From NCBI GenBank assembly GCA_026225945.1, contig JAMJFZ010001816.1:511001-575000 (forward strand): DNA of 64,000 nucleotides, given 5' to 3'. A program made the translations under genes and the position numbers. Under the pieces are notes generated by a model that did not search any database, was not told the origin of the DNA, and saw nothing but the letters and a program-made list of their open reading frames with translations. Origin of the DNA: Cricetomys ansorgei (Eukaryota > Chordata > Mammalia > Rodentia > Nesomyidae). Shown here piece after piece: positions 35,815-46,594 of this stretch (position 1 is its first letter; each line of letters starts with the position of its first letter).

Positions 35815-38620
35815 TTTATTACAGTGTTAAGGACAAATCTGAGAGATTTCATCAAAGGGTTTTTTTTTTTTTAATAAAGCAACATACCACTCCACTAGTG
35901 GTGAGTATATTTGAGACCAACTAAATATAGTAGATTGTATTGTTTGTTCTTATTCTCACTCATTACCTTGCTGTCTCTGATTGTCTTCTCTTAGCCAGTT
36001 TCTTTGTGTTAAGACATGTGGTATGCTAGGGAACAGCAGAATGTAACAGGCAATGACAATATGAGAGTTTGATGCACAAGCTTTGAGTCACTGCACTGGA
36101 AAAATAGTGGCCACCTAGGAAGTTTTCAGTGCATCTGCACTTACAATAGTAATTGCATATGTCTATATATTTATATTCATATTATTTTGAATGTACACAT
36201 AATAGATTATGTTTAGATAGATTCTTGAAGCATAATAAATTATCAGTTGCAGTAATAGCCTTTCAAAAAATTCTAAATCTTTTCCTTTCTGAGATAATGA
36301 GATTAAAACAGCTGGACAGGTCACCATTTATGGTCTGGGTTCCTTCTGAGACAGGAGTATAAATTAAACATTAAGAATATAAAAAGTAGTTGATTAAGTA
36401 GTTTTGTATTTCACACCCTACTTTTGATATATACACTCTTGTTTCAGGAAAGACATCTCATGTTCAGGAGTTTTCTAAGTTTGAAGGTTATCCTTTTAAT
36501 ATAGATTTCAGTCCTTTATTCTGAAAAAAGAAATACTTGAGAGGCCTCATAATTTACTGATAGACTTAATTATTTTCATTTCTACAGTTATTCCTATAAC
36601 CCATGATTGGGAACACAGTAGACATGCAAAGGCAAACTGTCCAGTTGAACTTAGTGTACAATGGATTTCTGATTGTCCAAAGACTGTCATATGTTCATGT
36701 AGTTACAAAATTAGAAGGTTGAGGTTGTTTTATCTGTATTACAAAACAGTTGAATTAATGTATCAAGAATACAATTTCAAGTTTCAATTTTCTCTCACAC
36801 CTAGAAACTCCCATAATGGTTTAGCTACACAGTAATTGAAAAAATAAAAGCAGATTTTATCTGAAACAAATATGAGAAAAAAAATCCAGTATCACTGGAC
36901 TCAGTATTTTGGACTCATTCTTAAATACAATAAATAACACTGGAAGTTCACATCAGCAGATCATGGTTTGATTGGGATTCACTAAAGTTGAGTAATTGTT
37001 TGCCAAGATAAGCTCTGAGGATTCTTGATGAAGGCAGTCCTCCATGATCAGATACTACCTGGAGGTTGATGGGCCTGAAGAATTTGAACAGACCTTGAGA
37101 GAGTTCAGATATGGAGGATTAGATATTATGGCTAAACATAGTCGAAAACACCCTTGCTTAAATTCTATTGATATGATACAAATAGGAAACATCTTTGGAA
37201 CATGAACTATGATAATGGATTCTTCTATATTTTGGAAATCAGAAATGCATTAACAAAGTAGGTCAGGGAGAGCTGTTTTCTCCATTTTGTGGGGATAAAA
37301 TTCCCTTTATCTGGATTTTCTTCTCTTAAGTTATTGCCTGTAAGAAAAATGCATCAAAAACTGAATTTGAATTTGTAAAATTAATAAACATTTGACTATG
37401 AGTCCTAAATTATCTTACAGTCAAGACCATGTTAAAATACACAAAAATGGAAGTTTATATTTTAACTGTCAATAAAAAATGTTCAGATAAATTCTTAAAA
37501 TTTTAATATACTTACAAAAATCCTCAGGAGAGAAGACTTCATAGGAAATAAAAAAATAACTGGCATACAACCGGGAGAGGGGACTTCACCGCACACTTTA
37601 TGCTTGACAGCCTCCTTCCTGTGACACATCCATTTCATTTTCACACAGAAGTGATGTGGTATATCTCCAGAGAATATTTCTTGGGAAGCATCAAGCTAGC
37701 AGAGGACAGCTTGAAGTCTGCTGCCAGCTCTCGAGTGGGAATGGGAGGAGAATGGAATACTGCAATTTAAGGGAAGGAAAAGTACATAAATACAATTATG
37801 GTGAAGAGAAGGGGGTTCGGAAAAATGCATGAAATGTAAGAGATTGCACATTTCAGTAACCTCTCCCCATGTTTTATTAGAAGTACTGTTATATTTAAAG
37901 TAAACACATAAAAACAACACAAACTGAATAAAATAATCCATGGGGATTTTACATAATAATCCATTGCTACTATCACAATATGAACAATTTATGAATCCAC
38001 CCTGAATATAATTTTTTTTTATCTCCAAGCTGCATGCTTGCAGAGCAGTACATTAGATCACATTATAATCCGCTACGGACAACATGATAAAAGCCACTTA
38101 CATAACTTTCCTAAACAATGGTTCTATACTTCTAAAGATAAATAATTCCTATTTTAAGGTTTTATTGGTGTTATGAGACAAGTTAATAGAAATTAACTTG
38201 CAAAATATGTTCAATAAATATTAATTTATTTTTTCTTGGAATTCAGTCTCCAATGATCTGCCTTAGGAAGTTTCTAATCATTTTTTATGATGATAATCTA
38301 AATTTGCCATGTTCCTTAAAAATGTACATTTATAGTAAGTAGAGAAATGAGGTATGATATACAAACTAGGGATCACAGTGTCCTAGGTCGTGTTTTAGCA
38401 TATTCTCTATGTGTTTGTTTACTTTCTTTTTCCCTTTCTTTTTTATTCTTTTTCCCCCTTTCTTTACCTTTATTTACTTAATTTTAGTACTGCTTCAAAT
38501 TCTCCAAGGCTTTGGTTTAGTAAGTAGTTAGATACTGAGAGCCATCCAACCTGTCACAGACTGTTGTATTCTCTATAGAAAGAGAAGACGAATAACCTTT
38601 AAAAAAAAAACTCAACTTGC
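35815..38620. other. unassigned AT-rich DNA
   Basis: No gene or repeat family recognised. A 9-base-pair perfect hairpin with loop AGAA lies at 38179-38200. The minus-strand frame at 37696-38028 has no family signature. Confidence 0.5.
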
Positions 38621-38624
38621 TAAG

Positions 38625-38775
38625 TGCACTGGCCTGGAATTCTAGCAATGTGGAGGCTAAGAAGACTGCAGTCTTCTGGTCAATCTGAGGTAGATAATGG
38701 ATTTCAGCTCAGCTTCGAGTATATAGTGAGATGTTTTCTTCCAAAAATAAATACATAAATAAATGAATAAACCTA
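38625..38775 (+). mobile_element. old B1-like SINE with A-rich tail
   Basis: TGGAATTCTAGCAATGTGGA, GGCTAAGAAGACTGCAG, and TTCGAGTATATAGTGAGATG are diverged forms of the B1 blocks for the internal promoter and the 3' body. An AAATAAATACATAAATAAAT tail follows. Confidence 0.7.
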
Positions 38776-38779
38776 AAAC

Positions 38780-40550
38780 CTATTATAAAAGTTACATAAA
38801 AAATAAATAAAAATAATTAAAAAATTAAAACCTCACACAATTTGAATCTTTAAACCTACAGGGAAAAAAATATAATACAAAAGGTTTCATTTGATGATTG
38901 TAAAACTATTTAAAACCCAAACATAAAAAAAAAATCATGTTTTAAAACTAATGACAAGCATTGCTTTCTAAAGGGAATGCTTGATAACAATATATAAAAT
39001 TACATACTGCTAATTTCAAAACGTTGGACTCTAAATGCTAATCTCAGTGAAAACATAATTTGAGGTCTAGTAGCTCCTCTTACTCTCTGCTGCAACTTGA
39101 AACTTAACGCTGTACTCAGTTCGTAGGTAGAAATATCTATTTGGAGTTTCTCAACAATGAAGGAGTTCAACTGGCCTAGCACAGAGCTACAAGCCCTTCA
39201 CAAGAAAAACATCGTTTACTATGCTGTGTAATTTTCAGTGATTTTCTAATAACTGAAATATCCATTATACTACATTAATTCTATATTAATGAAATGCAAA
39301 TATATTTAATATATAATGTAGAAAAACTATTTACATGATATATGAGACTCAGTGAAAATCTCTAATTTCTCTGTAGTAAAAAGGTCTAAGGCAGAGAAGT
39401 TGATAGGACCACTATACAGTTACATAAATGTTGTGAATTTTTCTAAAATGATAATAGTAAAAATATAAATATGTCAAGTTACAAATGAGGGGCTAATTAA
39501 TTATAAGTGATAACTAAAATAAATAAACAGAAATCCATACCCAGAAACCTTAAAATAATGCAAAAATTTCTGCAAATAAAATACAAATGGGAAATTTACA
39601 AATTACTAGAAAGAAAAGCCATTGATGCCCTTTAAAGAAACTTAGAAAGAAAGCTTAATGGTCACTCACAGTTTAAAATCAGATTAATTTGTGATAAAAG
39701 GTAACTTTCATAAAGCATAGTGAAAGGTCATTTAGGAAAACACAACATCGACATTAGAACAAGTCTGTTCATCATGTTTGAAAGTCTGAAAATTGAAGTT
39801 TAAAGAGTAAGTTTTTAGACTGCAGCAGAGCTGCTCATTCATTATTTACATAGGAAAATATCTCATAAAATTTCATAAAATATCTATAGCTAAACAAACG
39901 ATAAGCAGTTTTCAAATTATTATACTATGAAGACTGTAAAGAATAAGCTACATGTTGCCTGAAGGTTTTTGGAATGTGTTGAAAAAATATGAGTCAATTT
40001 AAAGATACATATAAAAAAGGGCAATATACTAAAAAAAAAGAAGAAAGAAATTACATGGGCTACTTATCATACAATGAAGATATTCAAATGGCTATACAGC
40101 ACATAGAGATGTGTGTAAAGTTCTTCAGAATACAGACTAAAGCTTCTCAACACAAAAGTCACTATACTTAAAAATCTCAGCAATGTTTTCCCTCAGCTGT
40201 GTACTTTTCAGGTCACAATACCAACTTTTCATGCACGGTATGCTCACTGAGACAATGACAGTGCGACTATTATGGGAAAGTAACTAATTGCTAGAACTGG
40301 ATTTAGTGCCACTTCCACAGGAGTGAATTCATGCCTGTCATTATAAACTCAACAAAAAGAAAAAAAAATTCCCTAAAATGCCATGGTTATCTAATTACCT
40401 TCAAAAGAGTTTAGGCTTTTACTCATACACAAATTATATGTTCAGCCTTGATCAGGGAAATTTTCTTTGCACTAAACCATAGTGAATGGAGAGATTCATG
40501 GCTGCTTAATGTGATGCAAATAAGTTACTGTAGTACTCAGGTGGATAGAG
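38780..40550. other. unassigned AT-rich DNA
   Basis: Nothing supported. Confidence 0.55.
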
Positions 40551-40554
40551 GAAT

Positions 40555-40805
40555 AATAGTTTACAATGGAGAAAAGGCAGAGGTAGCAGGGAGCAGGAGG
40601 ATGGAGCATCAACTATGAGCTCATATCTTGAACAACAGACAGGAGGCAGGAACAGTGCATCAATAAATCCTTTGAAACCTCAAAGCGCTCTCCTAGTAAC
40701 CTACCTCTTCTGGAAGGGCCGTACCTGCTATTCATCCCCAAACACCCACCAACTGAGGACCAGTTTTCAAATGGCTGAGGCTTATAGGGACATCCCATTT
40801 AAACT
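40555..40805 (-). mobile_element. dispersed rodent repeat, inverted
   Basis: CCTTTGAAACCTCAAAGCGC, then CCCACCAACTGAGGACCAG and TTTCAAATGGCTGAGGCTTA match the inverted form of the repeat at 33930 and run parallel to 35440-35810. Confidence 0.6.
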
Positions 40806-40809
40806 ACCA

Positions 40810-42040
40810 GCACTGTGGTAATGCAGCACAATAATTTCAGAAATAAAAATGCTGAATGAGAAAGTACAGATATATGCACATATACATATTACAATTACCT
40901 TCAGCTAAAAATCTTCAAACAAGTATCCCAAGAGAACTCTGGCATTAAAGTCAGGGCAATATCTGTCACTTGTGAGGAAAATGAGAATACCCACACAAGT
41001 TTACAGGAGAAAGAGTCTAGAATGTCTGTTTTATATGACTTGATTTTATTGCATATAAAGAAGTTTATTTGGAAATAAAAAAATACAAAGAAAAGCTTTG
41101 GGCTGTAATGCAGTGTTACTTCAAATGGGAGTAGGGAGGAAAAATGATGAATAAAAGGAAGGTCATTTGAATAAATATTAGTAACATCTAGATACACTAT
41201 CCATAACCAATATATACAACCATATCCAACTTTTTTTGTATAATAATACCAACTTTCTCAACATCTAGAACAAAAGAATGATAATATCAGGAGAAATGAT
41301 AACTAAGGGCAACTGAAATTCGATGACCTGTATGTTGAGGTTAGCATATTAGCATTTATCACTGCACACAAATAGGTGGAAACACTTTTAGTAATTGTTT
41401 TAAACAAGGAATATATACATAAAAGAAAAGTCCTAAAAACAAAGGAGATATTCAAATTCTAATTTATGATATAAAACATTTGCTGATCCAGGAAATGGCA
41501 CAGTAGAGATGAAAAGAAAAGGAAGAATCATTAAACATCTTAAGACCAATAAAAATTGGGTGAACAAAAACTTCTTGGGAACTATCTGTCCACTTGTACA
41601 CATACACACATAAAAACATGTCAAAAAATCAGCCACGCAGAGTGTACACAGAAGTTGTGATAGGAAAATAATGTGGGAAAGTATTTATATATATATATAT
41701 TTTCCCCATCATTCTAAAGATGTAAATACATGGGAAGTTTGAACCTTAGTGACCAACTAGTAGGGTGGGTAAAAGGAAAGTGACACATAGTCATGATATA
41801 GAGAAAAGTCCCATATCAATAATAAAGAAAATCAATATGAATGCGAGAGAGGAAAGCCAGCAGAGTGCTGGAGAACCCCAGAATTCTAGCCAGGAAATAC
41901 GGAGGTTCTATTTAATCCAGAATATTTTATCTGGCCAAAATATAGTGTCCCCATGTATAAGATTCTCACGAATATAAAATAAAAAGAACCTTGAATAAAT
42001 CATTTTCAAATTAAGGAGGAAAAAAACCAACCTATTACTA
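40810..42040. other. unassigned AT-rich DNA
   Basis: A short (TA)n tract at 41686-41701. No gene or repeat family recognised before the ERV begins. Confidence 0.5.
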
Positions 42041-42044
42041 CCTT

Positions 42045-42226
42045 TGAAAGAAAAGTGCACAACACCACACAACAGGGTCTCATCACGCAAGAAGTTTATT
42101 GGGGTGGGGTGAGACACCAAGTGTCTGCTTCTGAGAGGAGGGAAGAAGAAGAAGAAAGAGACCATTTGGAAGTAGGCAATGGTACACTTTAGCACTGCTG
42201 AGAATAGAGGCATTGTGGACATTAGG
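42045..42226 (-). promoter_or_regulatory. candidate LTR 3' part (polyadenylation signal and U5)
   Basis: On the minus strand AATAAA lies at 42095-42100, followed by CTTCTTGCGTGATGAGACC and a GT-rich stretch (GTTGTGTGGTGTTGTG). A CA end at about 42045 is possible. This is the layout of an R-U5 region with its poly-A signal. The U3 enhancer/promoter part and the polypurine tract are not identifiable, so most of the LTR has been deleted or has diverged. Confidence 0.5.
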
Positions 42227-43156
42227 TCACTGAGGCTGAGGGGAGATGTCAAGATATAGGGTTTTATTGCAATCTATGGAATTTAACTCTCCTACAAAGC
42301 GTGTCCCAGATGCCTTAAAGCAGCTTGGCATACCAAAGAGGGTGATATGAAAGAGGTAGGGGGCGTTGGCAATGCCAGACTCCGGGGAGTCAATGAGTGG
42401 CGATGTAAGATATTCTGACAAGGTAACCCCACAAGCTGTAAGTGGCAGCTGTGAACTAGTCTCCAGGGTACACATAACAAGCATTCCCCAAAGCGCCCAA
42501 GCTGAGTGACCTTAAGGAGCTGGTAGGCTGAAGTCAACGTCTGGAACAGAAGACAGAATGAAAACTCTGTGTTATTTAAAAGAGGGGATGTTAAGAAGGT
42601 CATGATCTTGGAGGAATGTTGAATCACCTCCTCTATCTTTCTTATCCCCAGGGACTGAGCAATTGAGATGTATTTTCTTTGGATTTGAATAGTGCTCACC
42701 GGGTATTGGGGGCTGTGGAAGCGGTTGAACTTACCAGTGATGTTCATTTCCCATCTAGGATCCCATGAGTCCTTGATATAGAAGAAAAGGACCTTATTTT
42801 GTCGCAAAAGAAGAGAGTTAAGGCGGTGTGGCATATGGAACAGGCAAGACCAGTATGGACAGCCTCCATATGTATCCGGCCATTTTTTTACCATAATCTT
42901 CTGTCTGGTCATAGAGAAAGCAGACGAAAACATTATGGATTGAAGTAGGAGGGATGGATACAGAGGTGATGGGAATTGTAACTGGCTCTTGAGAGCCTAC
43001 TATGGAGCAATTTCCCAATCCTATTTGGAAGGCCTGTTTGCTAGAAGTAGGAGTTTCTTGAACCTCAAATCTCCATATGTAAGGGCTTCCCTGTACAGAA
43101 ACAGAAAAGGAGGGAAAAGAAAAGAAATCTGTGTCCAATCCAGTATATTCTGGCAC
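42227..43156 (-). pseudogene. ERV env surface-subunit remnant
   Basis: Three overlapping minus-strand frames (starts at 43156, 42933 and 42484) together trace an envelope surface subunit. Support comes from scattered N-glycosylation sites (NCS, NIT, NNT), paired cysteines, and a CLLC at 42483-42472 where class I Env proteins have the CX2C disulfide-exchange motif. After that motif the frame shifts, and a block ending FVGELNSIDCNKT follows, like the conserved distal surface-subunit segment. No furin site, fusion peptide, immunosuppressive region or membrane anchor was found: the transmembrane subunit is missing between here and the LTR-like end. The start codon and signal peptide are uncertain because the frame at 43156 already begins beyond a clear leader. 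Breaks are at least two frameshifts. Confidence 0.6.
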
Positions 43157-43174
43157 AGCTGTTTGGGTGGAGCA

Positions 43175-44300
43175 TCATTCTTCTGGAACGGGGAACAAGG
43201 TGGTTGATCTTGGTGTCCTTCGAAGCCTAAGGGAGCAAGGTCCTGTTGGGCTTGATATATAGGAAGTCGAGTTATCTCGAGGTGGGGTAAAAGGCTTTAG
43301 GTGGGATAGATGAATCCAGTGAGGGAAACCCTCCAGCTTAGCAGCTGTAGGAGTTACAATAATTACTTTGAAGGAACCTTTCCATTTAAGGGAAAGGGTT
43401 GAGGGGTGTTGGTCTGGAGGGAAGAGAAGATTCAAGTCCCCAATGTTGATTTCGGGTGCACAGGAGTTGGTGTATGGCTGAGGTAGGTGATGGTCAGTAA
43501 AGTTCCGTAGGAGGGAGCGAAGGTGACAGAGTAAGGGTGTGAGCAGATGGTCAGGAAAGGAGAGGATTTGGGTGAAAGGCCAGGGGTCAGGACCGGTTGT
43601 CCATACATGAGTTCAAATGGTGAAATGGAAGGAGGCCACTTGGGGAGGGCCCGTAACCTGAGAAGGACAAGTGGCAAGAGCTTTACCCAATCGAGAGGAA
43701 GTTCTTTTGAGAGTTTGACAAGGATGTTTTTTAAGGAGCGATTAGTCCGCTCAACCTTTCCTGAGGACTAAGGGTGGTAAGGAATATGAAAATGCCAAGG
43801 GATATTAAGGCCTTTAATAAGGTTTGGGAAATCTGGGAGGTGAATTCAGGACCATTGTCTGACTGAAGAGAGGTAGGGACTCCAAATCGAGGAATGATTT
43901 CCCTCAGGAGGAGGTCTAAAACTGTCTGAGCCCTTTTGTTGGTGGAGGGGAATGCCTCCATCCACCCAGAAAATGTGTCCACCAGGACTAGTAGATACCT
44001 AATGCGTTTGACTGTGGGCATGTGGGTAAAGTCAAGTTGCCAGTCAGTTTCAGGGAGAGAGCCTCTGGCCTGGTGAGTGGGGAGAGGGGAGCTAAGGTAC
44101 CTGGAGTTGAGGATTGACATTTGACAGATTTTACCAGAGGCAGAGATAGCTTTTAAAAAATGATAGATTCTCAGAGGTGGGATGTAGGTGGGACTTGAAA
44201 AGAGACAAGGCTTGGCTGTTAGGATGAAAGAGTTGGTGTAAGTAAGACAGAATTTGTTGAGTGTTGGGGAGTGGTAATGAAGACACCGGTTGTAATGTAA
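43175..44300 (-). pseudogene. ERV integrase remnant (D,D-35-E core in two frames)
   Basis: Integrase inserts viral DNA into the host genome. The catalytic core is visible: first Asp at 44033-44031 (in QLDFTHM), second Asp at 43859-43857 (in QSDNGPEF), and the Glu at 43752-43750 (in GKVERTNR). The Glu lies in a different frame, with D-to-E spacing of about 35 residues. The N-terminal zinc domain keeps an HX3H pair (near 44250) but the first Cys of CX2C seems replaced by Gly. The C-terminal domain reads FELMYGQPVL (about 43600) and then, after another frameshift at about 43433, FPHWIHLSHLKPF, the gamma-type tail. Breaks: frameshift at an A run near 44155-44160, frameshift between 43859 and 43752, a stop near 43770, and the shift at 43433. 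Confidence 0.85.
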
Positions 44301-44304
44301 GGTT

Positions 44305-44943
44305 GTCCTGTGGTCCGTGAGGTTGGTGGTGGCCTCTAAGGGCAGCAGCTCTAGCCGCTTCATCAGATCGGTTATTTCCCTTAGAGATGATGAAGTTGTC
44401 AGTCTGTTGAGACCAGCAATGGATGATTCCTATAGCTGTGGAGAGGTGTGAGGCCTTTAGCATGGCCATGATTTGTTCTGAGTTGGTAATTGATCTTCCT
44501 TTTATTGTAAATAGTTTGTGCTCCCTCCAAATGTCCTCATGGGATAGGGGGATATGAAAGGCATATTTGGAATCTGTATAGACATTTAGAGATTTTCCCT
44601 GTGCCAATTAAAAGGCATGGGTAACGGCTATTAGTTCAGCCTGTTGATTAGTAGTATGGGCAGGGAGGGCCTGTGCCTCAACCACCTCAGTATCTGATAC
44701 TATGGAGTAGTCTGCTTTTCCATCTCCCTCATATAAAAAGGAGCTGCCATCTGTGTACCAGGTGTGAATAGGCTGAGGCAGTGCTCCTTCCTGTATGTGT
44801 GAGGGGTGCGGCAGTAGTTCCTCTAGCATTTCAATGCAAGAATGAGATAGAGGGTGGTTTGTATTAGGTCTAGGAAGAATATTTGAGATGTTAAGAGGTG
44901 GGCGAGGTTTGAAAGAGAATGTAGCATCTTCTACTAGTGCCAC
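44305..44943 (-). pseudogene. ERV RNase H domain remnant
   Basis: RNase H removes RNA from the RNA-DNA hybrid during reverse transcription. All four catalytic acidic residues of the D-E-D-D set can be placed: Asp in YTDGSS (44751-44749), Glu in QQAELIAV (44637-44635), Asp in VYTDSKYA (44574-44572), and Asp in RSDEAARA (44364-44362). They lie in one frame, broken only by a single stop at 44608-44610. Gammaretrovirus-type RNase H carries such a YTDGSS start and a C helix region, which is probably the stretch around 44500-44540. A frameshift at about 44945 separates it from the polymerase domain. Confidence 0.88.
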
Positions 44944-46035
44944 TAGAGAGAAAGAACCCAGGAGGGAGGTAGAGCTTGTAAGTCTTTATATGTTAGAAGA
45001 TGAGACAGACTGTGGGAGGAGAATACAGTGGTGGGTGTCCCAAAGGTTAGCTTTTTTGATTCACAGATAAGGAGCTCCACAGCTGCTAAAGTACATATAC
45101 AGGGTGCGTATCCCCTGGTGGTAAGGTCTAATTTCTTTGACAGGTATGCTACAGGTGCAAAGGAAGGTCCCAGTTGGTGGCCTAAGACACCGAGAGCAAA
45201 TCCCTCTTTTTCTGTTACATAGAGGGAGAAGGGATGGGTTAGGTCTGGGAGGTGTAGCTCTGGCACCTGAAGGAGCTTTTGGAAAGGCTTGGTAATGGGT
45301 GTGAGAAGGGGTTCATGTGGGGGCCTGAGGGATGCCTCATGTAAAGGGCAGGCCAGGAGAGAAAAAGAGGGAATCCAGGAGCATAGGAAACTGGCTATTC
45401 CTAGGAATGATAAAATCTCCTCTTTGGTAGAGGGGACTGTAAGGGACTGGATTAGGTGTTTTCTATCTAGGGTAATGGCCTTGTTGGTTGGAGTAATGGT
45501 TAGTCCCAAATAGGTTACCTAAGGGGTAGAAAGTTGGACTTTAGATGGTGACGCTCTATAGCCCTGGCTGGACAAGAAGCTTAACAGAGCAGAGGTGTCC
45601 ATCTGGCTAATTTGTAGGGATGGACTGCATAGTAGAAGGTCCTCTACATATTTTATAAGTTCAGATTGAGATAAAGACAAAGAAAGTAAATCAGAGGCCA
45701 GAGAGTGGCCAAATAGGTGTGGGCTGTCCTGGAAACCCTGGGGTAGGACAGTCCAGGTAAGTTGGGTAGAGAGGTGGGTGTCAGGGTCAGTCCAGGTGAA
45801 AGCAAAGATATTTTGTGACTTGGTGTCAAGGGGGATAGAAAAAAAAGGCATCCTTAAGGTCCAGGACTGAAAAATGGGAGGTCCCTGAGGGGATAGTAGA
45901 AAGGTATAAGAGTTAGGCACAACAGGGTGGAGAGGAACCGCTGTAGAGTTAATGAGCTGGGATCTTGAACCAATCCGTAGGTCCCATTGGGCTTAGCAAG
46001 TATGGGGGTGCTAAAACGGGAGGATGTGGGCTTCC
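44943..46035 (-). pseudogene. ERV reverse transcriptase remnant
   Basis: The polymerase starts inside the fingers (FSTPILAKPNGTYG, about 46015-45970) because the right end is cut off. The palm shows the first catalytic Asp region (LDLKDAFF) in a third frame near 45860-45845, the primer-grip side block LPQGFQDSPHLFG (about 45740-45705), and the active-site loop as YVED at 45650-45639, where the family has YVDD. The thumb/connection region follows at 45509-44943 (LSFLGIASF). Breaks: a frame change at the 8-A run 45839-45846, an in-frame stop at 45519-45521, and the stop/frameshift at 44943-44945. Confidence 0.88.
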
Positions 46036-46590
46036 CCCATAGCTGATGGGAACAGATGCAGAGGCCCAAGACCTAGTATTAAGCAGGCTCAGGGGAATCC
46101 TGCCAAAGAAGAGAAGGAAGATTTCCTGGTTGAGGATACCAGAAGAACATGACCCATGTAGTCAACTGAACAGGACTCATTGGTACTCATAGAGACTGAA
46201 GCAGCAGACACAGAGCCTGAATGGGTCTGTGCTGGGTCCCCTATATATATATCTTAAGGTTGTTTGGCTTGGTGTCCTTGTAGTACTTCTAGAAGTTGAA
46301 GTGGGTGGTCTCTAACCCTTTTACCTGCCCTTGGGACCTTCTTCCTTCTACTGGGTGGTCTCATCCAGCCTTGTTGGGGTTTGTACCAGCCTCTTTCCTT
46401 CTTGTTAAGCTCTGTGAGTTCGATAACCCTGGGAGGTCAGCTTTTTCTGAGGGGAAGTAGGGGGCTGGGGTGATCTGGTGAGTGGGGAGGTGTAGGAGAG
46501 CTGGGAGTAGAAGAGTGAGGGGAAGTTGGGGTCAGGATGTGGTGTATGTGAGAAGAAAAAAATTAAAAATGTGTTAAATATTAGCTATAC
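46036..46590 (+). mobile_element. rodent LINE-1 3'-UTR copy 3 with A-rich tail
   Basis: Starts AGCTGATGGGAACAGATGCA at 46042 (the same as copy 2 at 14979), then CCCTATATATATATC, TTGCCCTTGGGACC-like steps, ATAACCCTGGGAGGTCAG, a GGGG-rich run and an A-rich end at 46553-46580. It is 5'-truncated, and its truncated end touches the ERV. Confidence 0.82.
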
Positions 46591-46594
46591 ATTA

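Larger units (their letters stand above)
42045..46035 (-). mobile_element. class I (gammaretrovirus-like) ERV remnant: RT-RNase H-integrase-env-LTR part
   Basis: The whole 4 kb is one endogenous retrovirus fragment on the minus strand, with pol and env in the normal order and visibly higher G+C than its flanks. From right to left it holds the fingers/palm of reverse transcriptase, connection, RNase H, integrase, part of the env surface subunit, and an LTR-like end. Gag, protease and the 5' LTR are gone: the right edge meets a LINE-1 3' end at 46035. Open stretches of about 210 codons remain, so the insertion is not very old, yet at least five frameshifts and several stops break it. The gamma-type integrase tail and the env CX2C region support class I. 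It is not able to make any complete viral protein. Confidence 0.88.

Noticed and set aside
36960..37200. Possible retrocopy fragment (a GAAGAATTTGAACAGACC stretch that translates sensibly over about 30 codons)
   Set aside because: Stops in all frames soon after, and I could not match it to any protein.
42989..45513. Several plus-strand frames of 60-74 codons
   Set aside because: Antisense shadows of the minus-strand ERV pol and env.
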